Source: Acanthacorydalis orientalis (taxonomy: Eukaryota; Arthropoda; Insecta; Megaloptera; Corydalidae). From it: a stretch of 64,000 nucleotides of DNA. The notes under the pieces were generated by a model. It was not told the DNA's origin. It worked only from the letters and a program-made list of their open reading frames with translations, and ran no database searches. The stretch lies in contig CM068323.1 in assembly GCA_034766995.1 (NCBI GenBank), positions 24,066,346-24,130,345 of the forward strand. The letters run 5' to 3'. Below, in pieces: positions 18,234 to 31,678 of this stretch (within the stretch, counting starts at the first letter, position 1; every line of letters begins with the position of its first letter). A program made the position numbers and the translations under genes.

Positions 18234-19718
18234 GAGTATGTACGACTATATAGGAGGAATTGAAAATATATGTAAATAAGGCTATTTTAATAAAAAATAA
18301 CAGATAACTTTATATAAAAAGAGTTTTTATATTAAACCTCTAAATATATATTTTACACTCTTTTTATAGAAAAATATGAGATAAAAATATACATAAAATA
18401 TTTTTTCAATATCTATGAACTGATTTCAAACGTATATTTATATGAGGTTTAATTGTTAAATACATGTAAATTTAAATAAAAATAATATATATTTTACAAG
18501 AACTGAGAAACGCAACAAAATATTTTATAATTTAGTACATCATGTGTAGTGTAAGCACCAGAGTTTAATTCTGAATATTTATCATTTTAGATAATAAATG
18601 TTTTGTAAAAGATTTATTGTACATTCTCAGCTGTGTTTTTCTTATGCTAACGACAGTATTAAAAATATTACTATAAGTTATAAACAAATACTTTGTTTGG
18701 AGACATATTCTGTAAATATGAACTGAATTTTCCTTGTAAAGCACAAGAATATATTTTTTTTTCTAATAATGATATTTTAATTATATCATTATAATTCTTA
18801 TAATGATATAAATGATTATATTTCAAATGAACGTAAATGAAAGTAAAAAAAGAACTAAGGTTCCCTTTTTGATTTTTATTTTAAAATTTGTACGTATTTA
18901 AATTTAATATTTCTAAAACTGATACATATTCTTGTAGACTTTGAACATTCTTTAAAAATCACAAACTTAAAAAAATATTCTAATTAACAAACGCTCTTAT
19001 TTATTCAAGTATAAGTAAATAAATTGAGACATAAATCATTAATAAACTTTTACCTTTAATTAAACAATATAAATATTTGTTAGATAAAAATAATTCTTTG
19101 ATTATAATTATAAAATATATAATATTGAGCTGTTTTAGTGCATTATATATAATAAAACGAATGAACAGTAAATTTAATTTAATTTTTTTTTTAATTAATT
19201 TTTTAATTTTTATTTGACTAATCCTGAAAATTTTTCCATCCGTTTGTATGCATTTCAGAAAGTATATCAAATATTTATTCTATAAACTTTTCTTTCAAAA
19301 CACAGCGTCAAATCTTTTATAATTTGTTTGAAATATTCGTAGAAATTAACAAGAAAGAATGCACAATTAAAATAGTGTAAATAAGTACAAAATGATTACA
19401 AAAATATGATTTGAAAACAAGACTTGTTTCTATTATCTTGTTTATTAATTACATATTTAATATTTTATGATTTTGAATATCAATTTCTTTATAAATTAAA
19501 AATTTATTAAAATTATTTTGAATATATTATTTCTATATAGTTTTTCGAAAATATTAGATATTAAACTCTTAAATTTATCTATTAATAATTTAATAAATTA
19601 TATAAATCATTTAATATTTTTAAATGAACGTGTTTGTTAATTCAACTCAGTGATAAAAATATATTGAGATTGAATAAACGTGTAAATATAAAATTGATTA
19701 AAGAAAGAAATGACTTAC
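18075..19718 (-). other. CSP intron, about 1.64 kb
   Basis: This GT-AG intron (GTAAGT donor, TTTCTTTCAG acceptor) sits at the position and phase conserved across insect CSP genes: one base after a Lys codon. It contains an (AT)n array at about 18200-18231 and a perfect 14-bp inverted repeat at 18781-18811. The open frame at 19001-19270 is AT-rich noise. Confidence 0.93.
18781..18811. repeat. Perfect 14-bp inverted repeat, 3-nt spacer
   Basis: TTATATCATTATAA is followed by TTC and then by its exact reverse complement. It could form a hairpin in the CSP pre-mRNA or a small cruciform. AT-rich DNA makes chance palindromes common, so no function is claimed. Confidence 0.8.
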
Positions 19719-19911
19719 TTTTCAATTCAGATCCTTCTTTGGTACATGGCCCTTTTTCTAAAAGGCATTTACAATAATTGTCAGTCAGTCTACCACTGTT
19801 AAGGATGGAGTCGATATCAATGTTATCATATTTGGTCGTGTATTTTTCCGGTACAGCCGAGACGACAACCGCGAGAACGACGCACAGGACAACAATCGCA
19901 AACGATTTCAT
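19719..19911 (-). CDS. Chemosensory protein (CSP/OS-D family), exon 1
   Basis: CSPs are small soluble secreted proteins that bind hydrophobic ligands in sensilla lymph and other tissues. The spliced product is 129 residues, the family's usual size. Residues 1 to about 19 ([19 protein letters not shown]) form a signal peptide. The mature N-terminus then reads [16 protein letters not shown], a family hallmark. The four conserved cysteines follow C-X6-C-X18-C-X2-C (Cys49, Cys56, Cys75, Cys78). There is also an unusual Cys47 in NYCKC, where an aromatic residue is common, and an extra Cys100 in exon 2. The start is the ATG at 19911; a TTG-led extension is not needed because this ATG begins a complete signal peptide. 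The exon ends with donor GTAAGT after Lys64 plus one base, the conserved CSP intron site. A TATA box lies about 80 bp upstream. The gene stands alone here; no neighbouring CSP paralogue was seen. Confidence 0.97.
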
Positions 19912-19990
19912 TGTTGTTAGCAATATAATAACTTTTCACTTCTGTCGTGTGAGAACTCGATATGTGTACCTGTAGAGAAACATCTCTCGT

Positions 19991-19998
19991 TTTATATA
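19991..19998 (-). promoter_or_regulatory. TATA box of the CSP gene
   Basis: TATATAAA reads on the minus strand 80-87 bp upstream of the CSP start codon. It lies in a patch clearly less AT-rich than its surroundings, so it stands out from the background. Transcription would start near 19965-19970, giving a 5' UTR of about 55 nt. Confidence 0.6.
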
Positions 19999-19999
19999 C

Positions 20000-20597
20000 A
20001 ACTCGTGTGACGGTCCGCAAGGTGACGAACGAAACCAGTTGTTTTTGTTGACATATTGCGTTCTTACACACTGTCCGCGCTGTTTTTTTCGCTCCATAAC
20101 GTATACTTTTTTCCGAATTGGATTGTTTTTGAACAGACGTCGTGGTGATTTTCCAATCTAATCACTTTTTATTCGTATTTCTTATAATGATCATTGATTA
20201 TATGCGTCATACAAATTCATTTTATCGATCAGTTTTATTTTTTGTACACTGTTTGTAACATTAAGTTTAATTCTTGTTGCTTCACTTTTTTATGTAATAA
20301 TATAGAAGTATGTGGGGTGAATGAAAAATTCACTTTCAAAACTTAAAATCAACTAAAGAAAAATATTTTGAATATACTCGTCCTATAAATTGATCAAAGC
20401 CAAAATTATGGTTTACATAAATGAAAAAAATATGTGTATTAGTTTTCTTCTGATTTCTCTTTTATTTAAATGTTTTTTCGTTTAAGAATTTGTTCTTTTT
20501 TAACATTAATTTATAAAATTCTTCCTCAATGTTTTTCTGTTTCTGATTTGCATTATATAATTTGAGTTTGATAACGAGAAATAGTTTTTTATTAATA

Positions 20598-20655
<58 letters not shown>

Positions 20656-21750
20656 TATTAATAAATAAAATTTCCTGGCAATAAAACTAAATAAATAAAT
20701 CATCGACTTATTCTTTTTTCAAACACTTTATACGTAATTTGTGTAATTTAGTATTATTTACTTTATATCACTGTACAAAAAACATTAAGATATGTTCTGA
20801 GAATCTATTATTCGGTAGTATTTTCTTAATTGATTAATAAAACATGAGATTTTGTATATTACTTGAACACTTATATTAAATTTTGTATTTTACCGAGAAA
20901 TGTATTTATGAAACATTATAATTGAAAGAAAAAATATATTCTGTAAACACATATTCTTACTTAATTATTAATCGTGACTTGCTATAACGACGAAATGTTT
21001 TTTTCAAGAATAAGTAAGACCAATAAATTTGGAACTAATTCGTATAATACGATTTAAAAAATCATATTTTATTTATTTTGACGAATAAAAAAATAATTAA
21101 TTTAAAATAAATTAATTATTACTTAGATAGTGATTTTAAACCGACATTAATATTCTTATTTTTTAAATTTGTCTTGATACAAATTTTTGAATTAACTGTT
21201 AGATCAATTGAATAGATTTTTTAATTACTTATTTTAGCATTTCTTATATTTAAAAGACCTTTGTTGTATTTTTTAAAAAGATTATTAGCTGCATGAAAAA
21301 GTTAAATTCTATTTGAGAGCAATCAGTATTCAACATGTAACTTTTAGTACTTCTTCTCTTCATTTTGCAATCTTCATAAATTATTATGACCTATTGGAAT
21401 ATTAATATAATATATTCACACTAAGTATTATATAAAATACATCTTATATTTTCTGTTTATTATACATACAGCAAAGTCAAGAGAGACTAATTAATCATTC
21501 ACTTTTTAAGGTTATTTTTTATAATGCGAATGAAAACATTTTAAATCATGTAATTACTTAATTATTATATTAAAAAGAATAATATAGTTATATAAATATT
21601 TAAATGATCAGTCATTTATTTATTTTGGAATCAATTTTTATTTCTGTATTATTTTTCGAAAAATAACACTTGCTAATTCATAAAAAAATGATTCACACGA
21701 AGAACTCTCAGTACCGTAACAAAAAATTAATGAATATATATATATACGAG

Positions 21751-21783
<33 letters not shown>

Positions 21784-24700
21784 TATGTATGCAATTGTTG
21801 TAAATTACAAAATATTTAATTAAAATTAAAATATGAAGAAAAATTATCTACAAGGACAACGGTGTCGTCTTTTGAATGACATTCTTATTTTATATTTAAA
21901 TATATGATGATTTTAAGACAATTTCAAACTACAATTAAATAAAAGTTTATAGATTTATTAAAACATAAGCGATAAATGGTTTTAATTAAAGAATTTACAT
22001 TTAATGAAAATTTAAACTATAAACTCTTAATCATCGATTCAGTATTTCCATCTCAAAGATATCTTATATGTTTATACACTTTATTAATGTTATATTAATA
22101 TAATTAAAACCAATTTGTTTCTACCAGAAACACGCGTATGTTCTGAAGTGTTTGAGAGAAAAATTTCCCCAAGAAAGACTGAATGTGTGTCCTCAACAGT
22201 AGATTCTTCATCATAACAATTGTTATCAGTGAAGCGATTTCAAAAGTAAATCATAATGACGAAACATATATAATTTTCACCAAATCTTGCCAGTTGTCTT
22301 TTTGTCTGCTTTCCAAAAAAATTTTTAAAAGAAATTCATTCGATGATCTAGAAAACATAAAGAGGTATACGGCGAGGAAGCTCGCAAGCATTCTCGAAAA
22401 GAACTTTTAAAAATAAATTGAATCGTTAAAAAGAGAATGGATAACTGGATTTGAAGTGTTAGGGACTATTTTGAATGGGTTTATCTTTAATTTTCGAAGA
22501 ATGAAAGATGTATTTACACAGTCTAGTTTTTTTTAATTTCATATATGAGAACTTTGAAAATATATGATTTTTTACTTATGATATATATATATATATATAT
22601 ATTTCTTATTTATTGCTATAAATAAATATTTACATTTACAAGATATTGATTTGTTCATGTTTTAGAAGCCGTCCAAGACTATTCAAGTAAAATTTCTTAA
22701 TTAGATTTTAAAATATCTCACATATTTGGAAGTGCACGTTTTTAGTTTCTACTGTATTTTTTTTTCTTTAAAAACTACTATACATACTATACTAAACGTG
22801 TTATTCAATCTATTTAAAAATTAATAACAATTTTTATTAATTTTTAAAAACAATATGCGGTTTTAATTTGTAAAAAGCACCAAAAAAGTTTTTTTCTAAA
22901 TAACTTGAAATATACATTTAGTACATATTTTATAATTAAAAAATATAATATAAATTATTAGATATATTTATTATATACATTGTTTAACAGAGTAAATACA
23001 AGAAATTTTTACAAAAGTCATTATAAAAATATATAATAAACTTACGAAATACTATTAATAATACTTTACAGTTCAGTACGTCAATATATTTTTTAAGTTT
23101 TTCTATGTATTTATTGTAATAATTTTCTTTTAGGAAACCGTATTGCTCTTATACTTGAAATAAATGATTCAAAACAATAAAACAATGCAGTACAAACATT
23201 TTATTAAAAAGATGTTTTTTTTAAAATCTGGAAAAGAACTATAACACAATTAATCATAAATAAATACATGCTTGTGAAATATATTGCATCGTATTTAATA
23301 AAAAAAAATCGAATCATTTACGTCAGTGCTACTTCTGTTTCTTTTCCAACTTAGACGTTTCACTTGCAGTCTACAATTTTTTTTATCTACTGTCGTTTAA
23401 TAATCACCACCTTTCAGTAACGTATATCTAGAAGTCAAGTTTTTAATTTGTTTACAATGATTAATAATTTTCCTTTTTAATAACATAATTTTATTTTTAG
23501 TTCTTGTCAAACGCAAGACGTTTAGTCACGCGTTTGATTACAAACTAATTTTTAACGGATCGCTAGTTCTATTAATTTTTTTTTCTCTCCTATTCATTGT
23601 TTCAATGTCAAATTCAGGACCGACTTTTATGATCCCATTCAAAAATGTATTATATATATATATATAATAGTTATTTATATAGGAATGATATTTAAAAAAT
23701 TGAGTTTACAGTCAAAACATATCTCATATTATTTAAAATAAAACTGAACATACACAGACATTATTCAATATTATCTAAGTATTTGTGACTTCCACGGGCA
23801 ACACAATTATAATAAAATTATTTGCTCACACGACAATATGAAAATATGTATAATTATTAAATAATAATTAAAGGAATCTGGATGAAAAACTATAATTAAT
23901 TTTAAGTGTTTAATTTCAAATCAATGGTGAAATAATGAATAATTATATCGAATACTTTTCTGTCTCACTGTCGGTTTTTTCGAATAAAAGAATTTTAAAC
24001 GGTTTCACATTGATATAATTATTGCTACCTTCTTTCTTAACGTATTATTCAATGCATGTCGTGATTAAATCAGGCCACTGATCCTCATATCTCTACCTTT
24101 AGGCTATTTAAAATTTGTCTATTCATCTATTTGTAACGTTTGTAATTTCTTTTCGGTTTATAATTTATCGTGGACGTTGTTCTGACACGTACACGTCAAA
24201 TTTGTATCAAAAATAAAATTAAAAACAAATACTAAATTACATGCACTCATATAAAGTTAATATACACAACATACACGTCAGAAACAATACAGCAAATGTA
24301 TCAAATCATTTAAAAAATATTTATCTGTAATTTCATGGTAATTGCAAACAGATCTGTTTTTAATCGAATATTTTTTTTACTCTCATTTCAAATATTGAAC
24401 ATTTCTGATAGATCCTTGTGCCACCATTTTCATAACGATAAGGTACAGAAAATTATGTGCAGATTGTTTTGTATACCTCAACGCTCTGAAGATGGTGGCA
24501 TCACAATCAAAATCTGTACAAGAAAGACCCAGTTGAAAAAGATTCAGAAGCACCAATGAATATATAGAATTGATATATCAGAAAATTTATTGTAATTATG
24601 TGAAAGAGAGACGTTTAGTCAATATTGAAAATTAGTGGAATCCTTTGTCCACCACCAAATAATCAAACAACTCAGTTGTATATAATTGTACATTGTCATT

Positions 24701-25663
24701 ATTTATTTAAAAGATATATCGATACCAACGAATGGTATGAACGGTGACCAAAAATTACTAGTTCCTGATAAATACTCGAACAGTGTAAACTTTACGTTGA
24801 ATTGAATTCAATAGTAATAAAGGTAGCCGTCAATGAGAGTTGTTGAATTGATAAGGGGTTCGTTTTCAATGAATTGGAGTAATTAAAATAATGAAGACGT
24901 CGAGATCGTAAAGTATTTTAGAACTTGTTTAATATTAATTTATCACAGTGTTAAATAAACAGAAATGTTTCGATTTAAATTTATCTAAAGGATTTCAATT
25001 ATAAAGTTAAATATTTTATATAAATTATGATATAAATATTCATATCTCTACATAAAATCTATCATTTTATCAACATCTATAATCTAGATAACACTGTGTA
25101 TTTTATTGAAAACAGATTAATTGTTAATAAATAATATATCTTTTTAGATAATGTTAAACTTCGATTATCCGTGTATAATTTCTTACTAAAGTAAAATGTT
25201 TACAAGAATGTCATTTGAATCTAAAATAAGATATAAAATTTTGAATGTATGCGGCAGTATTTTATATATCTTGATCTTTGACGTCGAAAAGTTTATAATC
25301 CGAAACGTATAAGAGATTTGGTTATTATAAACCAAAAAGTTGTTAATGTAGTTTATATATTTACTTTAAATATGTGGTGTATTAACGCGAATATCTCAAT
25401 TGTTCATATAATAATTTAAAATTCGAAATGATAGTCTTAACATTCTATGAAACAAGCTGAAGTGGACAAGAACTTTTACGAGGAACAATTTGAAGAAAAC
25501 TTGCTAAAGATTATTGAGATAAATATGAAAACTATGCTAAAAAGTATAGAATAAGTGAACAACCTTAATTACCCGTCAATGAGGATAATATTTGTTGACA
25601 CTGAAATGGTTGCAAGTGATAGAAAAGAAAGTTTACAAGCAGTCAAGATGAACACGATAAAAA
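20000..25663. other. AT-rich spacer upstream of the CSP gene
   Basis: The first 150 bp (to about 20150) are CpG-containing and may hold CSP promoter sequence. Beyond lie an (AT)n array at 20599-20653 and short arrays near 21735-21782, 22580-22601 and 23650-23668. The open frames at 22183-22410 (+) and 24335-24559 (+) are not supported as genes; the latter overlaps a probable retroelement remnant. No RNA gene seen. Confidence 0.55.
24450..24560 (+). repeat. Possible retroelement 3'-end remnant with short open frame
   Basis: CGCTCTGAAGATGGTGGCAT followed by CACAATCAAAATC has the form of the short hairpin-like motif seen after reverse-transcriptase genes in many invertebrate elements, and it resembles 10701-10760. 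The open frame through it ends at 24559 and has no recognisable domain. An alternative view is a small exon on the minus strand, since a good acceptor (TCTTTCTTGTACAG) reads there. Confidence 0.25.
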
Positions 25664-25890
25664 TTAAAATACATTGATTGATTTTATAAAAGTCTGCTGA
25701 AGATATAAATTAATCATTCGATTCGTTGACCACGTCGTCTTCGTCCTTTTGGATTGTCCGAGGTTCTCTTCCTCACTACTAATTTCGGCACGAGCGCCAT
25801 TCTCAGTTCGAAGACTTGTTTGAGACCGAGAGTAAGACTTAGTTGACGATACTGACATTTCAGAAATTCGACAAGACGAATCAAACCTCT
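25664..25890 (-). CDS. Possible terminal exon, frame undecided
   Basis: A good acceptor (CTTTATTTACAG) precedes an exon-like block at 25890 with far higher complexity than its surroundings. Two frames stay open. In phase 0 it encodes 58 residues from RGLIRLVEFLKCQYRQLSL to GRRRRGQRIE, stop at 25714. In phase 1 it encodes a Ser-rich, charged sequence (SSCRISEMSVSSTKSYSRS, then SSEEEN), stop at 25664, which reads like a cytoplasmic tail. Neither was recognised. The phase-1 reading would join in frame to the receptor tail exon at 58072-58196, but over a 32-kb gap with a nearer candidate between, so membership is unproven. Confidence 0.4.
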
Positions 25891-26819
25891 CTGTAAATAA
25901 AGGCAAGGATTTAATGGTAGAAAAGAATACAAGACCATTCAGATTAAGTGTTATAATTAAATAATTCTGTGCCGAATTATACGTATTAAAATCAATATAA
26001 TTCTAATTCTATCATAAATGTTATGAAAATAAAGAGTATAAGTTGAAATGATATTCTTTTTAGTTATAAAATACAAATGAAAATTATAAATTTTTATTCT
26101 TATAGAAGTACTTTATTGATTAAATTACCTAAGGTGAAATTTAATTTCATTTTATATTTTACTATACAGTTTGATATCAGTTTATATAAACGCCATATAA
26201 ATATATTAAACAGTAAAAAAAACCGTCTGATTGTCTACCTTTCTGAATTGTACGACCATATTCAACAACGTATAATCAAGGTTTTACTTTATCATGAATT
26301 TAAATCCTTCTTTTACTAGAATTCTTTTCGATAAAACCACAACGAACTAATAAAATTCATTAATGATTAATTTCTCCATATGTGGATACAATCAATATCT
26401 CTTTAAATAAATATTTTCGTGTACATTTTTCATATATCGCTTATTTAAATGAATACTAATGAGCGGGTGTATTAATAACACATTATTTTTACATCGAACA
26501 CTCATCTATTAAAACAAAATTATAAATATTTGAAATATGAAACTTTTATTGAAATCGATACTGAATTAATACTCACTAAATTATAATGAATAAATGTCGC
26601 CAAATGAACAATAATGATACATTTGATTCTTGAACGTTTTAAACATTTTTGAATTAAAACCAGTATGTAACTTTTTTTTTGTTTTAGACCTGTATTTATA
26701 ACGACAGAATAAATTATTCAATGTATAACAATATGTGTTTTGATGGAAAATTTATATACTTTTACATATACGTCATTGGTTCGATATAATTTCAATCAAA
26801 AAATGTCTGTTTATATTCG

Positions 26820-26884
<65 letters not shown>

Positions 26885-28252
26885 AAGAAATTGATGTATA
26901 AAAACACAGAAGGCCAAATAATAAGTTTCATATCGATTTATCATTATCTGATTTTATTTTGTATTTTGTTTTTATTAATTTACTTACTATGTCAAACATT
27001 TTAATGTTTATTACTAATGATATATTTTATTACTCACACTATTTATATAACTATGATCAAAAATAGTTCAACTCTGTGATATATTGTTAAAATATTAACC
27101 GTTCCGGTGTATTCCGAATTCGATATATAATTAACAATGTGTCCAACAAGCGCTTAAACTGTTAATCAGTATTTAATGTTTTTGTGTAGAGAAATTGAAT
27201 CATGAATAGTCACATTTGAATAATTTTAAATAATAAACCCTTTGTTATTAACAATACTAAAAACAATTTGTCTGTGCTGATAAACATCGTATAAATTTAC
27301 AAAAAGAAAAAAAATAGTAATTGGTGAATAGATCTATTAATTTCTGAAAAAAATCCAATGATTTAAACTAATTAACTATGTTCATTTTTATGAGTCATGA
27401 TACTCTCATTAATTTATCATCAAATCTATGCTAATAAATATTTAATACATTTTTTATAACAATATTAATTCCAATTACTATGTCTGTAACAGTTATCATT
27501 AAGCAGGTCATTAGTACATACGAATAATACAAGGATTTCTGAAAAAGTGGTTTCTCGTCAACAACAACTTTACATATGATACATTTAAAAATATAAAGTA
27601 AGGAAATTAGTGTCGCATTTCCTTGAAATTTATTTAGGACAATAACAACATACATTTTCAAAGAAAACAGCCTATTCAAAACCATATAATTATATTTGTA
27701 AATCTCTTTGCTTAAAATTTCCTAAGAAAAAATGTTGTAATGGTCATTCGTAAACTTGATTAATATAAATAAGAAAATATTTTATTATATATATATATAT
27801 ATATGCACACATTTGAATACATATATAACCTTAACCTAAAAGTAAAAAAAAATCTAATCTAAATTTATAATTTTATTTACTCTTGATTTGTTTTTTTTTT
27901 ATCTCAACATATGAATAATACTAAATCATTTTTCTGTAATAATTGAATTTATTATGACTTTTTAACTCGTTCTTCCCAATAAATTGATATAAAAATACAG
28001 CTAGATATTTAATGAATATTATTAGTGATATATACACAGTATTAATATTTTTAAATATGTATTAATACATACATATTTGTAATAAGTGCTAAGTTGTTTA
28101 ATATGAAATATAATTAATTTATGCAGTGCCCTTTCCTAATCGTCATTTCAATACTATTTTTCTTACAAATAAACTAAGAAGAATCAAATGAGTCGATTTA
28201 TATTTCTATTTTTCAAATCAACCTGATAAACCTTTTATTAATCCATGAATTG

Positions 28253-28324
<72 letters not shown>

Positions 28325-30139
28325 ATAAAAAGATAGACCATACATAATATAACCTGAAATTCTCACAGTAGTGCTCCATTGTTATAATATCAACCCCATA
28401 GAGCATCTATGAGACCGCAAAATACGAAACCATAATAATTTAAACAAAGAGAATTTTAAAGCCAATGTTCTTGAAGGATAAATTCAGATAACATGTTCAG
28501 TGCTAGATAACTGTGTAAAATGTATACCAAAGAGATATCAAGATCGTATCTTTGTTAAAGAAGATTTAATTAAATATTGAGTTATTTAGATTCTTAAAAT
28601 TAATTGTTTCTTAAGTAATGCGTTTTTTATTCCTTTGTAGAAAAAATTATAAAGTGGACAGAAGATTTTATTGCTGTTAATTTAATATACAAATAAATTG
28701 CCATTATTTTATGAATTTTTGATAGGTGTTATCTGCTGTTTCACCGATTCAACTAAAGTAGATTTACGCAAAATGTTTATATTTTATCACAAATAGATTA
28801 ATATTTTTTTGTAGTATGTTTCTATAAACTAAAACTGGTTATATAATTATTGCTATGAGTTTTAATTGACAATAAACTCAGAACTGTTTGAATAAGATTT
28901 TAAATATAAAAATGTATATCAGCACATATATTGTTTGAATTTTGGAAATACAAAAAGTTAGTAGACTTGAATTTTTAAAAACGGGCGTAGCAAAAATATG
29001 AAGAAATACTTAAATGAAAAAATTTTTTTTCAATTAATTTAAAACATATAAAACTGATTTCAAAGAACTGTACACTTATATTTCTAAAAAAAATAATGTT
29101 TCTAGTTAGATAATGACTATTGACAGTCATTAACATAAAATTGTGATTTTCCATTATGTATATTTGATTAAAGTTAATGGTATTTAAAACTGATCGATAC
29201 ATAATTTTCTAATTAAGATTTATTGTTGAATGTAATTTAATAAAACGATTGAAATCGCGAGATACTGAGAATTATAGAAAATATATAACTAGTTTTATCC
29301 ATGCGAGTAACATGTGTATAAATCGTTGAAAATGTTTTAAATGTAAATGAAATATAACCGATCTACCTTGAAATAAAACCCCTCAATAATCTCTAGAACA
29401 TGACACATCGATTTACGTCTCACACTACCTGTTCGATAAAACGATCCCAACAAAAAAACTGGACATAAAAATATGTGTGCATTTATACGACAAACGTCAA
29501 CGCTACAAAAAAAATTATGTATGTAGATTAATTCGATTATAAGAATGGATAGTACGGTTGACGTAAGTAAATACTTTTTTTATTTGAGTTTATGTATATT
29601 TTTACACGCTGTTTTTTTTTATATTCTCAGATTGAAAATGATAATGTACCACGAATCATGTTTCTGATCGTACAAATCATATAATTGTAGTATTATAAAA
29701 ATAATGAGATTTTAGAAGGGCTGATCGTTATTATTGCAACTAAGATGTGAATGAAATGTACATCTGGTTTTATTTTCCACTGAGAACTTAATTACAATAT
29801 TAAAAAAAAACATTTATATAAAAACATGACACGTAATTACTTATAAAGAAGCATAACTAATAATAATTAATTACGATAATCATTAAATATTTATAATACT
29901 CATCTCTGAATCTTCATTAGTATTTAATTTAGGTTTTTGTATTATTAACAATTCAAATATAATACATTTATTTATAGATAATTTTAAAAAAAAAACGAAC
30001 AAGTAAACAGATCATGTTTAAGATAAACAAGAAATTGACCTACTAAAAGAACCTTTGTTACGAGAACATTCGGTAAGAAATTAACCTTGGCCCTTAAAAG
30101 GTTGTTTATTCGTTAGCAATATTAAGTAAAGATTTATGT

Positions 30140-30177
<38 letters not shown>

Positions 30178-31190
30178 ATAATAAATAATGAGACAGTTTG
30201 TATACAAGAGAAGAAAGTTTCCAAAACTATTTAATAGAACGCTAGATAAATGTTCAAATCAAGTTGGAAATTTAAAGAAATAAAAAAAAATATTAATACA
30301 TGCCAAACCATCAAATTCTAATTTATTTCCCTTTTTTGATAACACTGTTACTTCTCAAGTATTCAGGAAGAGCTCAACATAATTATTTTTAAATTAGAAT
30401 GAGCATACCTATTCAGTAATGCGACATGATCTATGTTCAGATTATATTCATTTTTTAATTAGAGAATTAATTTAGATTTTTACAGAATAAAAGAATAAAG
30501 TTATTGTTTAATAATTAAAAATATCAGTCGATAAACGAAGAATATAATTATTTTTCAAACGAGTTATTAAATATACATTTTTGAAATTTTCTTATAAAAA
30601 TAATATTTGTAATTATAATTTTTCTTTTGTAAAAAAGTTCATAACATTATTAGTACGTAATATATATATATAGATAACATCGTATTTATTATAATTTTGT
30701 TACCAGTAGAAATTACTTTTATTGTTTATTAATTATATTTGGCAATGAGTTTTTTTTTCAAAACATAACAGATCTATTTTTATTTTTATATTCTGAAAAT
30801 TATAAATAAAACGTAACGTTGACTTGAGTTTTGTAAAAATTATACTTTTTTGTCGTACGAAACAGATAAATCATTAATAAACTTTTATCAGGTACAAAAT
30901 ATCTTCAATATTTCAATACCTCACTTATGTCTCTACATAATTACATCAGTCGTTTTCTAAGAAAAATCATACACTCGAACGAATTAAAGAGCGGACGTTT
31001 TTATACCTTGACAAAGACATAGGTGTTAGTTCAAGGAACAAATGCTCTAATATGTTTTAAAAAGTTGAGTGAAAAAAGTACATGACTAACCAAGTACAAA
31101 CATTACTTATGTATAGATAAACAAACCTTTATTCTATGACTTTGTACTAGAAAAAGTGTTATGAAATTAATCTTGACCCCTCTGACGTAG
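25891..31190. other. AT-rich spacer
   Basis: Long (AT)n arrays lie at 26824-26881 and 28255-28323, with shorter ones near 27787-27805 and 30147-30175. Open frames at 26077-26319 (+), 27431-27685 (-) and 28975-29202 (-) have AT-driven composition (Ile, Lys, Asn, Phe, Tyr) and no motif. No gene is supported. Confidence 0.6.
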
Positions 31191-31196
31191 AAATCC

Positions 31197-31203
31197 TATA
31201 AAA
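31197..31203 (+). promoter_or_regulatory. Candidate TATA box
   Basis: TATAAAA follows a less AT-rich stretch (CCCCTCTGACGTAGAAATCC) and precedes an ATG in a good insect start context (AACAATGG) at 31274. The context is better than that of most TATA-like strings in this window, but no recognisable gene follows. Confidence 0.3.
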
Positions 31204-31273
31204 TCACCGCAAATATGTTATTCCACTATTTGCAATTATATAGTTCTCCTTCGTTGATTTTAGTTACAAACAA

Positions 31274-31411
31274 TGGAAATAAATAATAGAAACAATGTGC
31301 GTTCTTCGTCGACGCTGTTGAATCCTTGTCACGATTTAATTATATGTGGACTACAATCTTTTTATTATTATTATTATAGATACAAAAATTGTTCAAGGTA
31401 CTGCTTATAAT
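31274..31411 (+). CDS. Short open frame below a TATA box (doubtful)
   Basis: The frame has 45 codons, beginning MEINNRNNVRSSSTLLNP and running through a (TAT)5 repeat into a stop at 31409-31411. A donor-like AAG|GTACTG near its end could instead make it a first exon. There is no domain or signal peptide. The start context and upstream TATA are the only support. Confidence 0.2.
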
Positions 31412-31626
31412 AAATTAACTACTCCTCTGTTATTAAAACATTATTCACATTTATTTACAAGTAATTGTTTACAAATCACATATATAATTCATTTACAATT
31501 TTTTGTACATTTATCTTAGAAATAAACGTGTGTATATATATATATATATACATACATGTGGGAGAAATCGTATTGCACAAGTTCAAATTACTTTTAAACA
31601 AACGTACAACGTATAGTCACATTATA

Positions 31627-31678
<52 letters not shown>

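Noticed and set aside
19826..20071. 81-codon minus-strand frame over the CSP 5' end
   Set aside because: It overlaps CSP exon 1 and the TATA region in another frame and has no motif.
22183..22410. 75-codon plus frame ending KRYTARKLASILEKNF
   Set aside because: A faint resemblance to a transposase helix-turn-helix was considered, but no other transposase motif or terminal repeat is present.
30030..30072. Possible plus-strand exon reading EIDLLKEPLLREHS before a GTAAGA donor
   Set aside because: The only acceptor lacks a pyrimidine tract and no neighbouring exon was found.
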